Below are positions 1-9,018 of a DNA stretch of 64,000 nt, in pieces (positions within the stretch are counted from its first letter, which is position 1; each line of letters starts with the position of its first letter). The position numbers and the translations under genes are program-made. The DNA comes from Haliangium sp963772315 (lineage in GTDB: Bacteria > Myxococcota_A > Polyangia > Haliangiales > Haliangiaceae), in contig CAVYWJ010000001.1 of the NCBI GenBank assembly GCA_963772315.1, positions 806,001-870,000 on the forward strand, given 5' to 3'. Under the pieces are notes generated by a model. The model was not told the origin of the DNA. It made no database searches and worked only from the letters and a program-made list of their open reading frames with translations.

Positions 1-2
1 AG

Positions 3-407
3 GAGCGACGCTTCGACGTGCGCCATGCGCTGCCAGGGCCGCTGGTCGAGCTGCTGCGTCGCTTCATCAGGCACCCGGAGACCGCGAAGCGCCTGGACCG
101 CCAGCTGGTCGTGCTGGCCGACGAGGACTTCGCGTGGTTCGCTCGCTACGGGCTCACGATCACGGCCAGGAACCAGCTCGATTCTGACACCAAGGTGAGC
201 AAGAACCTCTGGTATGAAGAGACACTGCCGCCCGACAGCGTGCTCTTCGGCATGCTGGCCGAGCGAGACACGGGTGTGCTCGACGAGATGCGGCGGCAGT
301 TCGAGAAGAATCCTTATCTGCGGGTCGGCGGCAACGAGACCGTGGGCCAGGGCTGGCTGGCCGTGACCATGCTGCCGGCCGCGCAGGGCCGAGAGGCGCG
401 GAGGTGA
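3..407 (+). CDS. cmr4: Type III-B CRISPR RAMP protein Cmr4, C-terminal part (5' end outside window)
   Basis: The reading frame is open from base 3, so only the last 134 codons are present. The segment has the end of a Cmr4 backbone (Cas7-like) subunit: an LWYEE..PPD stretch around residues 73-82 of the visible part and the family's glycine-rich GGNETVGQGW loop near the C-terminus. Cmr4 forms the repeated backbone of the Cmr complex, binds crRNA and carries the target-RNA cleavage activity; the catalytic Asp region would lie upstream. It is followed after 4 nt by cmr5 and then cmr6, the usual order, so cmr1-cmr3 are expected upstream of the window. The GTG at 18 is internal, not a start. Confidence 0.85.
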   Translation, partial: ERRFDVRHALPGPLVELLRRFIRHPETAKRLDRQLVVLADEDFAWFARYGLTITARNQLDSDTKVSKNLWYEETLPPDSVLFGMLAERDTGVLDEMRRQFEKNPYLRVGGNETVGQGWLAVTMLPAAQGREARR

Positions 408-411
408 TGCC

Positions 412-840
412 ATGAGTACACAGAAGCTCACGATCGAGCAGGCGCGCGCGCGACATGCGCTCGTCCGTGTGAGGAGGGCCGTCGAGGCCAATGCCGGCAA
501 GTACAGCAGCTACGTCAAGCAGCTGCCGGCCAGCATCCTCATGAGCGGGCTCGGGCAGGCCGCGGCTACGCTTCTGGCCGCGGCCCGCGGCAAGGAGGAA
601 GACGCCCACCGCACCCTGTACCGAGACCTGGAGGCGTGGCTATGCACCGAGTGCCCGGACGCCCCCTACCAGGGCCAGCCCAGCCTGATCGATGCCATCG
701 CGAAGGGGGATCAAGCTGCGTACGTGCGCGCCCAGGCCGAGGCGCTGCGCTGGCTCGAGTGGCTCAAGAAGTTCGCGCAGGCATACCTGTCAGCAGGACA
801 CACGGACGATGACGCCGGCGAGCACGGGGACGGGGATTGA
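412..840 (+). CDS. cmr5: Type III-B CRISPR small subunit Cmr5
   Basis: 142 aa, mostly helical, matching the Cmr5 (Cas11-type) small subunit that lines the inner face of the Cmr effector complex. Recognisable features are the N-terminal TIEQARARHAL helix and the SYVKQLPASILMSGLGQA segment (about residues 37-56), the family's hallmark. The start is preceded by GGAGGTGATGCC, a near-perfect Shine-Dalgarno that overlaps the cmr4 stop, so the genes are translationally coupled. The C-terminal 15 residues are Asp/His/Gly-rich. Next is cmr6, 4 nt downstream. Confidence 0.88.
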   Translation: MSTQKLTIEQARARHALVRVRRAVEANAGKYSSYVKQLPASILMSGLGQAAATLLAAARGKEEDAHRTLYRDLEAWLCTECPDAPYQGQPSLIDAIAKGDQAAYVRAQAEALRWLEWLKKFAQAYLSAGHTDDDAGEHGDGD

Positions 841-844
841 TACG

Positions 845-2113
845 ATGCGTCCACTGTATCGAGAATCGAGCGATGTACAGCGGGTCGAGTCTGGCAACGC
901 GGGGCTCTGGTACGACAAGTTCTGCGATCTCTGGCCAGCGGGGTCGGATCCAGCGAAGCTCGGTCTGGGCACCGAGAAGGCGCGCTGGATCAAGCAGGTC
1001 ACGGTCCGCCCGGTCGGCGACGCGGAGCTGCTCCAGGATCACTACGCCCGGCGCCGCCAGCTGGTCGAGCGCAGCGGCGGCCGGCTGCTGTGCGTGAGGA
1101 CGACCAGCCGGCTCGTGACCGGTCTCGGGCGCGCGCACCCGGTGGAGAACGGCTTTGCCTGGCACCCCATCCTGGGCACGCCGTACCTGCCGGGCTCGAG
1201 CCTCAAGGGCTTGCTCCGGGCGTGGGCGCAGAGCACGGGCGATGTGGACGCCCGGCTCGGCACGCCCAAGGGCCGCGGTGACGTGATGCTGCTCGACGCG
1301 CTGCCGCTCGTGCCGGTGCAGCTCGAGCTCGACGTGATGACGCCGCACTACGGCGATTACTACGGCAGCCACCAGCCGCCCGGCGACTGGATGAGCCCCA
1401 CGCCGGTGCCGTTCCTGGTCGTGGCCCCCGGGGCCGCCTTTCACTTCGCGCTGATCCCTCGTGGAGAGCAGGCGCGGGCCAGCCTGGACGAGATCGAGCG
1501 CTGGCTGCTCGGCGCGCTCGGCGAGCTCGGCGCCGGCGCCAAGACCGCGGTCGGCTATGGCCTCTTCGGCACGAACGAGGCGCCTCCACCGGTGGCGGAG
1601 CGCTGGCTGGACGCGCGTGCGCGTGCGCAGCAGCGGCTCGCAGGGATGAGCGAGCAGGCTGCGCTGGATCAAGCTCGGCGAATCGGGAAGGGCGAACAGA
1701 TCGAGGGTGATCTGGAGCTCGTGCGCGAGCTGTTGATCGCGCGTTACCACGAGCACTGGTCGCGTGGCCGGCCGCTGGTCAAGACGACGCCGCATGGTGC
1801 CGCCAAGCTCAAGGAGCATGCAGCCTATCTGCAGCCGCCCGCGCTGGAAGCTGCCGCGCCGGAAGCGCCGGCAGGTCAATCCCTGGCCGACCGTCCGACA
1901 GACGAGGAGGTCGCCGTGATCGAGGGATGCCGCGACGACAAGGCGGGCATCAAGAAGATCGGCGAGCAGCTCATGCAGGGGCAGGGCCGCATCTCCTCCC
2001 CGGCCGGCCGGAAGGCGTTCCTGCAAGCTGCCAGGGCCAAGCTGGCCGGAACAAAGGCTGCCGACGAGGATTGGCTGAAGAGGTTGAGCAAGTTCATGCG
2101 CACGCTGGCATGA
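845..2113 (+). CDS. cmr6: Type III-B CRISPR RAMP protein Cmr6
   Basis: 422 aa from the ATG at 845, just after the cmr5 stop; the frame is open further upstream but that part overlaps cmr5 and is a shadow. RAMP features of Cmr6 are visible: PGSSLKGLLRAWA (about residues 118-130) and a glycine-rich loop, ELGAGAKTAVGYGLFG, near residue 235. Cmr6 caps the backbone of the Cmr complex at the 3' end of the crRNA. The C-terminal 130 residues after the RAMP fold are extra for the family: a charged, helical tail with an Ala/Pro-rich hinge (AAAPEAPAG). It is the last gene of the operon and converges on the haem-binding gene 13 nt downstream. No CRISPR array follows it. Confidence 0.85.
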   Translation: MRPLYRESSDVQRVESGNAGLWYDKFCDLWPAGSDPAKLGLGTEKARWIKQVTVRPVGDAELLQDHYARRRQLVERSGGRLLCVRTTSRLVTGLGRAHPVENGFAWHPILGTPYLPGSSLKGLLRAWAQSTGDVDARLGTPKGRGDVMLLDALPLVPVQLELDVMTPHYGDYYGSHQPPGDWMSPTPVPFLVVAPGAAFHFALIPRGEQARASLDEIERWLLGALGELGAGAKTAVGYGLFGTNEAPPPVAERWLDARARAQQRLAGMSEQAALDQARRIGKGEQIEGDLELVRELLIARYHEHWSRGRPLVKTTPHGAAKLKEHAAYLQPPALEAAAPEAPAGQSLADRPTDEEVAVIEGCRDDKAGIKKIGEQLMQGQGRISSPAGRKAFLQAARAKLAGTKAADEDWLKRLSKFMRTLA

Positions 2114-2126
2114 GCCGTCGCGCGCG

Positions 2127-2600
2127 CTACTCGTGGGCCTGCTCGCCGTGGTCGTGGTCGTGGTCGTCGCTGCCGAAGGTGGCCTCGAGGCCGCGGATGA
2201 GCGCCTGCTTCTCGGCCTCGGGCAGCTCGGCTTCGCCGTGGAGCAAGAGATAGGACCACATCGGCATCTCGCCCTCCTTCACTTCCCCGGCGGCCTCGTG
2301 GGCGTCGTCCTGCGGGCGGTCGAACTCCTGGAAGTTCAGGTGCTCGCGACCGTGGTGCACGTGACGCTGCAGCAGCCACGAGACCGGCGCCACGTGCGAG
2401 TACCAGGGCCAGCGGGTCTCGTTGCTGTGACAGTCGAAGCAGGCGCGCTCGACCAGCGCCCGGGTCTCGGGGCTGTCCCAGGCAGGCTCTGCGCGCGTCG
2501 GTGGGTTGGTATGGTCGCGGCCATACGGCACCAGCTGGATCAGCACCAGCAGCGCCGCCAGCCCGAGCAGGATGCGCACGGACAGTCTCTGGATTCGCAT
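2127..2600 (-). CDS. Membrane-anchored haem-binding domain protein
   Basis: 157 aa with an N-terminal membrane anchor/signal (residues 8-26) followed by a haem-binding domain of the Haem_bd family (Pfam PF14376). It has one CFDCH haem c motif followed by SNETRWPWYSHVAPVSW, the typical context of this small periplasmic domain, and a second conserved stretch (GEMPMWSYLLLH) that may supply the distal ligand. The C-terminus is a His/Asp-rich tail (DDHDHDHGEQAHE) that could bind metal. Homologues are usually small electron carriers or sensors in the periplasm; the exact role here is unknown. It converges with cmr6. Confidence 0.8.
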   Translation of the reverse strand: MRIQRLSVRILLGLAALLVLIQLVPYGRDHTNPPTRAEPAWDSPETRALVERACFDCHSNETRWPWYSHVAPVSWLLQRHVHHGREHLNFQEFDRPQDDAHEAAGEVKEGEMPMWSYLLLHGEAELPEAEKQALIRGLEATFGSDDHDHDHGEQAHE

Positions 2601-2669
2601 GGCTGTTCTTTACTTCATGTAGGCCCCGACCCCCAAGCCGGGAATGAGCGCACACCATGGGCCAGGCGC

Positions 2670-2821
2670 GGCACCGTGCAGCACCACTGGTGCACGGTGC
2701 CATATCGAGTCCGCATGAGGGGGGTCACTGACCCCCCCGATGTGCACCCGAGTCGAGGCCGGGGCGCTCGCGAGCGCCCGGATGTCGACCCGAGTCGACG
2801 CCCGGGGGTTCCATGACCCCC
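2670..2821. repeat. Four different palindromes at 42-42.5 bp spacing
   Basis: Four inverted repeats follow each other: GGCACCGTGCA/TGCACGGTGCC (2670-2701, centre 2685.5), GGGGGGTCA/TGACCCCCC (2719-2737, centre 2728), GGGCGCTCG/CGAGCGCCC (2762-2779, centre 2770.5) and GGGGGT/ACCCCC (2804-2821, centre 2812.5). Arm sequences differ but centre-to-centre distances are 42.5, 42.5 and 42 bp. The linkers resemble each other and the array at 3019 (TCGAGTCCGC in linker 1, CCCGAGTCGA in linkers 2 and 3). Further palindromes follow out of phase: GTCGGGTCGACCCGAC (2827-2842), CGCTCGCGAGCG (2883-2894) and CGATGC-GCT-GCATCG (2963-2977). No gene is recognised between 2601 and 3380. Confidence 0.8.
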
Positions 2822-3018
2822 CCGCCGTCGGGTCGACCCGACGCGCGCGGGCTCATCACGTGCCGTCCATGTCAGCCGAGGCCGCTCGCGAGCGCCCTGG
2901 AGCGACCTCGATGTCACGCCGGGCCACAGCCGAGCGCCCCCGGAGCGGTCCATGTAGTCGCGCGATGCGCTGCATCGTGCACCACTCGCCCTTCCGCAGC
3001 GACCTCGATGTCAGGCAA

Positions 3019-3312
3019 GGGCGCTCGCGAGCGCCCCGGCGTCGGGTCGAGTCCGCGATCTGGCACTCGCGAGCGCCCCGGCGTCGGGTCGAGTCCGCGA
3101 CCTGGCACTCGCGAGCGCCCCGGCGTCGGGTCGAGTCCGCGACCTGGCACTCGCGAGCGCCCCGGCGTCGGGTCGAGTCCGCGACCTGGCACTCGCGAGC
3201 GCCCCGGCGTCGGGTCGAGTCCGCGGCCTGGCACTCGCGAGCGCCCCGGCGTCGGGTCGAGTCCGCGACCTGGCACTCGCGAGCGCCCCGGCGTCGGGTC
3301 GAGTCCGCGGCC
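3019..3312. repeat. Seven-copy 42-bp tandem repeat with palindromic core
   Basis: Seven nearly identical 42-bp units, each with CTCGCGAG (GGGCGCTCGCGAGCGCCC in unit 1, GGCACTCGCGAGCGCC in the rest) followed by a constant linker containing GGCGTCGGGTCGAGTCCGCG. Palindrome centres lie at 3027.5, 3069.5, 3111.5, 3153.5, 3195.5, 3237.5 and 3279.5, an exact 42-bp step. Units differ only at one or two linker positions (GATCTGG, GACCTGG or GGCCTGG). The array lies just 3' of a truncated kinase gene whose frame runs through it as 14-residue repeats. The sequence after the array (GCCGGGCGGTGCTGGTATGCC) also occurs near 21375. Confidence 0.93.
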
Positions 3313-3382
3313 GGGCGGTGCTGGTATGCCTGCACGCGAGCACGCGCCACGCGGTCGGCCGGGGAACGGGCGGCGTGGTACT

Positions 3383-4402
<1,020 letters not shown>

Positions 4403-4409
4403 CGCCGTA

Positions 4410-5042
4410 CTACAGCGTCTTCATATACTCGACGATCTGCCAGCGCTCCTCGTCCGTGAAGGGCCTGCCGTCCTTCTTCGTCAGGTACTCGTGGCCCGTG
4501 TTGCGGTTGCCGTTGAGGCTGACGTCGAAGGTAAACGGCGTGTCGCCCTGGGCCTAGGTCGGCTGATCCATCGCGTAGCCGACGCGCACCGGATCGTACG
4601 CGAGGCTGCCGAGCGTGAAGGTCTTGCTGCGCTGGTCCACGGGCAGCAACAGCTCGTACAGTTTGGGGATCGAGCCATTGTGCAGGTAGGGCGCGGTTGC
4701 CCGGATTCCGTTCAGAGGTTGTCCCTTTGTATTCGACAGGACGGGATTGCCCTTGTCGAGCAGGACCTAGGCCACGGATCGGCCGCGACCGCGTCGAGCA
4801 GGGCGCGAACGGGCAGGGGCTTGTACAGACACGGGTCCTCGATGAGCTCGTCGTTGCCGTAGATCCGCCAGCGCTCTTCGGCGGCCACCCACTCGCCTCC
4901 AGTGCTCGTTCTCGTGGAACGGACGCCCATCGAGTATCTCGGGCGCAATGATCACGAGGTCAAGATCCGCGGGTTTCGGATCGAGCCTGTCATCCCAGTC
5001 TCGTCCTTGGCCGAGTTCCTCGCAGGTGCTGTCGCGAGCCAC
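4410..5042 (-). pseudogene. RoxA-like di-haem cytochrome, C-terminal remnant
   Basis: In one frame the complement encodes GQPLNGIRATAPYLHNGSIP, KLYELLLPVDQRSKTFTLG, YDPVRVGY and, at the end, TDEERWQIVEYMKTL. This is the C-terminal cytochrome c-like signature of the RoxA/di-haem peroxidase-related family (Pfam-type RoxA-like cytochrome). The frame is broken by two TAG codons (complement of 4554-4556 and 4767-4769) and switches frame near 4770; upstream remnants (IYGNDELIEDPCLYKPLPVRALLDA; 4780-4900) are in another frame. Haem-binding CxxCH motifs and the N-terminus are gone. It lies downstream of the lipoprotein gene at 5110-6501 on the same strand, so the two were probably one operon. Confidence 0.75.
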
Positions 5043-5109
5043 GGTAGCCTCCGGCGCGCGCCTGGTCCTCGTGTCCAGAAAAGCTGCTGGGCTTCGCCTT
5101 ACCTTCGGT

Positions 5110-6501
5110 TTACTGCGCGTGCACCTCGGCAGATGCCGATGGCGTTAACAGGAACTTGGTGGCGATATGGCTCACCGTCAGCGGCGACGACGGCTTGTAA
5201 TCATGGCAGCCGAAGCAGTTCGGCACTGCCGAGCTATCACCCTGCTGGTAGGTTTCCATCGTCATGTTGGTCAGCTCAAGCGAACCGCGCTGCGGGCTGT
5301 TCGGATCGCCCTTGCTGCTCTTGCTGGTGGGCACCGGCGAATTGCCGGACGCTTGACCATCCTTGGTCCACAGCCCGCCGATCATTTCGTAGTTGCTCCA
5401 GATCGCCATTGGATGGTCGGATGGCAGCATGGTCAGCAAGCCCGAGGGTCCCACGAGTGCGGTGTTCAATTGCTGGATCGCGGCGAGATTCGCCGCGTTA
5501 TCGTTGCCGTTGATCGAGTCGCCCGGCTGGTTGCCGTTCGCATACAGGCGGCAAACCTCGTCTGCGGGGCCGGCCGGCGGCGGCGGATCACGCACCTCGG
5601 GCGGATGGTTGAAGTCGAACGACGCACACTTCTGACTGATGGTGCCACCGGACGGCTGCGGATTCGCGGTTAGGCACTTCGCTGCGGCATCACTCGCCAG
5701 CGACCAACCCGACGTCGCGCTCGAACCGTCGCACAGCGGCGCGTTCTTCTTGTGCTCGAACGTGGCCCAGATCATCTCGGGATGCTTCGATGTCCAATTT
5801 ACCAGATGAAACCCAACCAGCCCCAGCGTGCTGGGCGCTTTGCCACCGGGCAGCGTGGCCTGCATGGTGAAATAGGTTGAATCTGGACCGGGCAATACGC
5901 GCCATGCGGTCTTGATTTCCATGGTTCCCGGTGCGAAGCCGCTCGCGGTGGATTCGCACTCGTCCTGCGAATACCACATGTTGTAGTAGAGGATGTTGCC
6001 GGACTGGTCGTACAGCGCATTGTGATCGGCCTGCTTGATCTCGAAGTCCTCCGGCTTGGGCATGCGCGGCGCGAGCAGCTTCGCGGCGCTCGCGCGACCC
6101 ATCAGCGCCCGGTCAGCGCATTGGTTCTTGCCGCCGGTGGGATCCACCACACGATTGGTTTCGAATTTCCGATCACCGCTCGGATCGGCAGGCGACACCT
6201 GCGCCAGGAACCACTGCCAGGAGAACTGGTAGAAGTCGCAGAATGTTTCGCTCGCTGCTACTTCGGACGGCTGGGTCGGGTTTGTGATCCACGCCATGCT
6301 CGCGGTGCAGGTGGCGGGTGCACTTGCTGCCTTCGTGTTTACCGGCGTGACGGGCTCCGGCGAGGGGGCCTGGGCCGAGCAGCCGAACGCCATGAGCAGC
6401 GAAGCGGCGAAAACGATGTGTGACAGGTTTCGCTCGACCTCGTTTAGCCGTTGCACTCTGGTGAGACAGGGATGAAGGACGTTGATGTTCGAAGTAGCCA
6501 T
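5110..6501 (-). CDS. Putative lipoprotein with a C-terminal CxxCH motif
   Basis: 463 aa from the ATG at 6501, which has AGGAG four bases upstream; a longer frame exists but lacks support. The N-terminus is a signal sequence ending in MAFGC, a weak lipobox. The body has conserved-looking aromatic blocks (ETFCDFYQFSWQWFLAQV near residue 85, GFHLVNWTSKHPEMIWATFEH near 240) and a single CFGCH haem-type motif about 35 residues from the C-terminus. Proteins of this kind occur beside RoxA-like/di-haem cytochromes, and the remnant of such a gene lies just downstream on the same strand. Function unknown; an extracytoplasmic redox role is inferred from the haem motif and neighbour. Confidence 0.7.
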   Translation of the reverse strand: MATSNINVLHPCLTRVQRLNEVERNLSHIVFAASLLMAFGCSAQAPSPEPVTPVNTKAASAPATCTASMAWITNPTQPSEVAASETFCDFYQFSWQWFLAQVSPADPSGDRKFETNRVVDPTGGKNQCADRALMGRASAAKLLAPRMPKPEDFEIKQADHNALYDQSGNILYYNMWYSQDECESTASGFAPGTMEIKTAWRVLPGPDSTYFTMQATLPGGKAPSTLGLVGFHLVNWTSKHPEMIWATFEHKKNAPLCDGSSATSGWSLASDAAAKCLTANPQPSGGTISQKCASFDFNHPPEVRDPPPPAGPADEVCRLYANGNQPGDSINGNDNAANLAAIQQLNTALVGPSGLLTMLPSDHPMAIWSNYEMIGGLWTKDGQASGNSPVPTSKSSKGDPNSPQRGSLELTNMTMETYQQGDSSAVPNCFGCHDYKPSSPLTVSHIATKFLLTPSASAEVHAQ

Positions 6502-6975
6502 GAATCTCCTCTTCTGTATGTTGTCGGGATGCGATGAACACGCGCGGTGGCGTTGGGGTCGCGTTCGCCGCAACCTGCTGCACTGGTCCATCGCAAGTTG
6601 CGCGCCAGCGGCCCGCATCACTGCGGGCGTGGTGAAAGGGCGTGATATCGGCCAGTCTTCGGTCGGAGTCCAAGATTGAAACCGTTACGCGTGGGCTCCG
6701 ACATGTTCAATGGACATGTCTAGCCCCGCGCAATGTCCAAAAACTCGATCAGAGCGTTTCAGGCTGCTTCACGATGGTAGGGGCGGAGAGTCCACCCAAT
6801 CGTCCCCGGCATACTGCTAGCTAGCGATCGGGCCGATTGAAGTTGGCGGGCGGCAGGATGAGCTGGCCGACCGAGACCCTGATGGTTTCGCTCTTCTGTT
6901 GCCGTGCGCTCTTGATGAAACGGACGAAGCGTTCGGCGTGGGCTCAGACGGCTTGGTCCGCACTCCGCCTTGTCC
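6502..6975. other. Gap with a short gene remnant and no supported gene
   Basis: Between the lipoprotein start and the HTH gene. The complement of about 6824-6950 has a short open stretch after an in-frame stop (FVRFIKSARQQKSETIRV, then QLILPPANFNRPDR and a stop), probably the tail of a decayed gene belonging to the recombinase-associated block to the right. Nothing else is recognisable. The stretch is visibly less GC-rich than its surroundings. Confidence 0.4.
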
Positions 6976-7437
6976 TTACCGAGCGCAAGTGACGCGGTTG
7001 CCATCAGTCCGCAGAGCAACCCACCGCGCCCGCTGCTCGCTCCAGACCAGGGTCAGCAGCACCGGCCGTAGGGTCTTCTCGGTCACTGGCGGATCGCCAC
7101 TGGTCACGGGCGGCATGAACAAGATCTCCTCCTGGATGTCCGGCGCGAGGATGAGCAGGTTCATGATCTGAGTGATCCGCGCCGTGGTCAGCTTGGTGAG
7201 TTCGGCAAGCTCCATCTGGGTGCGGACCACGCCCGTGTCGAGAAGTTCTTGAAAATGGTGCGCCAGAGCCAGGAGCCGAGCGATTCGCGGGATGCGGCCA
7301 CGCACGCGTGTCGGCTTCGGTCCTTCGCGCAGAACGAGGCCGTGCGAGGGCGCGTCCGTGTGGACCTGCATGCGCAACGTGATGCGCTCCTCCACCACCG
7401 GCTCGGCGATCGAGCTCGCGTCGTGCTCCGTGTTCAT
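6976..7437 (-). CDS. Recombinase-associated helix-turn-helix protein
   Basis: 153 aa. The centre (residues 48-108) is a helix-turn-helix region of the type found in small proteins encoded directly after large serine recombinases: RIPRIARLLALAHHFQ, then GVVRTQMELAELTKLTTARI, then TQIMNLLILAPDIQEEILF. Its ATG overlaps the stop of the recombinase remnant (ATGA, 7434-7437), confirming the old operon. The remaining recombinase piece is broken, so this gene probably survives as an orphan of a mobile element. Its natural role (recombination accessory or regulator) is not established. Confidence 0.7.
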   Translation of the reverse strand: MNTEHDASSIAEPVVEERITLRMQVHTDAPSHGLVLREGPKPTRVRGRIPRIARLLALAHHFQELLDTGVVRTQMELAELTKLTTARITQIMNLLILAPDIQEEILFMPPVTSGDPPVTEKTLRPVLLTLVWSEQRARWVALRTDGNRVTCAR

Positions 7438-7686
7438 GCCGCCTCCGGCTGCCCGACCATGGCCGCCTCGGTCGCCAGGCGCGTGATGCCCAGGGCGTGG
7501 AACTGGAGCTCGATCTCACCCTTCTCGCCGTCATAGACGCATGATGCGATAGCGCTCGCGGTCGAGGAGCACGTCCCAGATGGGATCGAAGAGCTCCATG
7601 GCGCGCTGGACCTGCGTGCGCGAGACGGTGCTCCGCGCGATCCGGGCGAGCTCGTCCTGGATCTCGGCGAGGCGCCGCTCGATCTG
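7434..7686 (-). pseudogene. Large serine recombinase, C-terminal remnant
   Basis: The complement encodes LAEIQDELARIARSTVSRTQ, then a FDPIWDVLLDRERYRIMRL segment, a stop/frameshift, then VYDGEKGEIELQFHALGI. This is the C-terminal coiled-coil and beta end of large serine (resolvase/invertase-type) recombinases. Relative to the family pattern a few codons are lost between RIMRL and VYDGE, shifting the frame near 7536. The resolvase catalytic and zinc-ribbon domains are absent; at about 7687 the sequence switches directly into a kinase fragment. The adjoining HTH gene overlaps its stop codon. Confidence 0.75.
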
Positions 7687-8310
7687 GCCTCCAGCTGGTC
7701 GATGAACAGGAGGATGTTCTGCCGGGCGTGACGCGCGCGGCTGCGCAGCACGGTGCCGAGGTAGCCGGGCTCGGCGTAGAGGCGCGCACGCACCATGCGG
7801 TGCTCGCCCAGGTCGGCCATGGTGGAGCCGGCGTCGTCATCATCTTCGGACAGGCTGCCGAGCATGGGGGCCACCAGGTGCGCCAGGGCGGCGAGCGGCT
7901 GGCGGCCGGGGCGGAGCACCAGGCTGGTCCACGCCTCGCCGGATTGCTTCAGGCCAGGCACGATGCCGGCGCGTACGAACGAGGACTTGCCCACGCCCGA
8001 GGCGCCGACCACGCCGAGCAGCGGCTGGTCGCGCAGGCGGGCGCAGGCGGCCGCGATGTCGCGCGCGCGCCCGAAGAAGCGGCCGGCGTCGGCCTCCTGG
8101 AACGCGCCCAGACCCGCGTACGGACGCTGGTCCGCGCGCAGGCCGCGAGCCGCGCGCGTGGGCTGGCCTGGGCCGTGTGCATGCGCGCGTCCACGGGCTT
8201 GGCCAGGCAGCGGTCGATCACCGCGGCCAGCTCGTCGGGCACGGACGCGCTCGCCGCCCGCACGGACGGCATGGGCTCGTCCAGCGTCGACACGTTCATG
8301 CCCAGCTGCC
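7687..8310 (-). pseudogene. Kinase/STAND protein fragment B (middle part)
   Basis: Closely matches the middle of the full kinase at 18149-21086: end of the kinase domain (STLDEPMPSVRAASASVPDE), the linker QRPYAGLGAFQEADAGRFFG, the Walker A region GVVGASGVGKSSFVRAG and continuing to NILLFIDQLE. The 3' side is cut at 7687 by fusion to a recombinase remnant and the 5' side ends at about 8310. About 24 bp present in the full copy (between two GGCTGG) is missing near 8163, and the N-terminal part is out of frame with the ATPase part. No function is expected. Confidence 0.85.
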
Positions 8311-8381
8311 CGGACTCGTGGACCAGCTCTGGCATGGTGCGGCAGCGCCCTCCACATGGATTTCTGGCGTGTCGTGCCGGT

Positions 8382-8413
8382 GCGCCACTGTGGCCGGTCC
8401 ACTACACTGGCGC
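8382..8413 (+). promoter_or_regulatory. Probable operator/promoter of XRE copy 1
   Basis: An inverted repeat GCGCCACTG ... CACTGGCGC (8382-8390 and 8405-8413; one mismatch in nine) surrounds GGCCGGTCC and overlaps a -10-like TACACT (8403-8408) just 11 bases before the ATG at 8420. Position and symmetry suggest autoregulation by the XRE protein and a very short or absent leader. The equivalent site before copy 2 (14043-14068) has changed arm sequence but keeps symmetry. Confidence 0.5.
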
Positions 8414-8419
8414 GACCTC

Positions 8420-8811
8420 ATGCCTCGCGACCCGGACATCCAGCGACGCCGCGTGTTCGCGCGCAACCTGCGCATCGCCCGCCAGCGCGCCCATCTCACA
8501 CAGGTGGACATGGCCGAGGCAATGGGTATGTCCGAGACCGTCTACGCGCGCTACGAGGCAGGCACGACCTGGCCCGCGACTGGCTCGCTGCGCCGTCTCT
8601 GCCGCATCCTCCGCTGCTCGGCCAACTGGCTCATCGGCCTCGACGACACGTCCGGCCCGGCGCCCTCTCCGCCTCCGGCAGAGCCAATGGCCGTGCGCCG
8701 GCTGCGCCGCCAGCTCCGCACTGCCCGGCCCGAAACCAGACGCTGGTCGAGCGCCTGCTCGACGAGCTCGAAGCGCGCGGCCGCCTGGCTCCGCCCGACG
8801 AGGATGAATGA
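8420..8811 (+). pseudogene. XRE-family HTH regulator, copy 1 (C-terminus frameshifted)
   Basis: Starts MPRDPDIQRRRVFARNLRIA and contains a complete XRE/Cro-type helix-turn-helix (residues about 12-70: LTQVDMAEAMGMSETVYARYEAG then SLRRLCRILRCSANWLIGLD). After a Pro-rich linker the frame is lost by deletion of one C near 8742, compared with copy 2 at 14076. Restoring it gives an ending VERLLDELEARGRLAPPDEDE and a total of about 130 aa. As it stands the DNA-binding domain is intact but the tail is replaced by frame-shifted residues to 8923, so a DNA-binding protein could still be made. It points away from kinase fragment B. Confidence 0.75.
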
Positions 8812-8847
8812 CCTGCATGCCCGGGCTCACGAGGCCGGGATTCTGTT

Positions 8848-8953
8848 CAGTACAGATAGACGGGCAGCAGCGTCAGCGCCGCGTTGCGGATCTCGTCGCC
8901 ATCGCCTTGCCCGTCGATGCTGACGAGCCCGAGATCGCCCCGCAGCTCCAGCC
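8848..8953 (-). pseudogene. C-terminal scrap of a beta-barrel protein gene
   Basis: About 105 bp nearly identical to the last 35 codons of the outer-membrane protein gene at 14519-15184 (GLVSIDGQGDGDEIRNAALT then LLLVYLY). It lies tail-to-tail with XRE copy 1 exactly as the complete gene lies with XRE copy 2, showing that both loci came from one duplicated segment. The sequence between this scrap and the intact barrel gene (8954-9018) has no recognisable gene. Confidence 0.8.
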
Positions 8954-9018
8954 AGTGATGAACCCCTGATTGACGAAGCTCTCACAATCAATCGGCGCAT
9001 GGCTCCACGTGCCCAAGC

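Noticed and set aside
3019..3312. CRISPR array
   Set aside because: Both halves of each 42-bp unit are repeated; there are no unique spacers.
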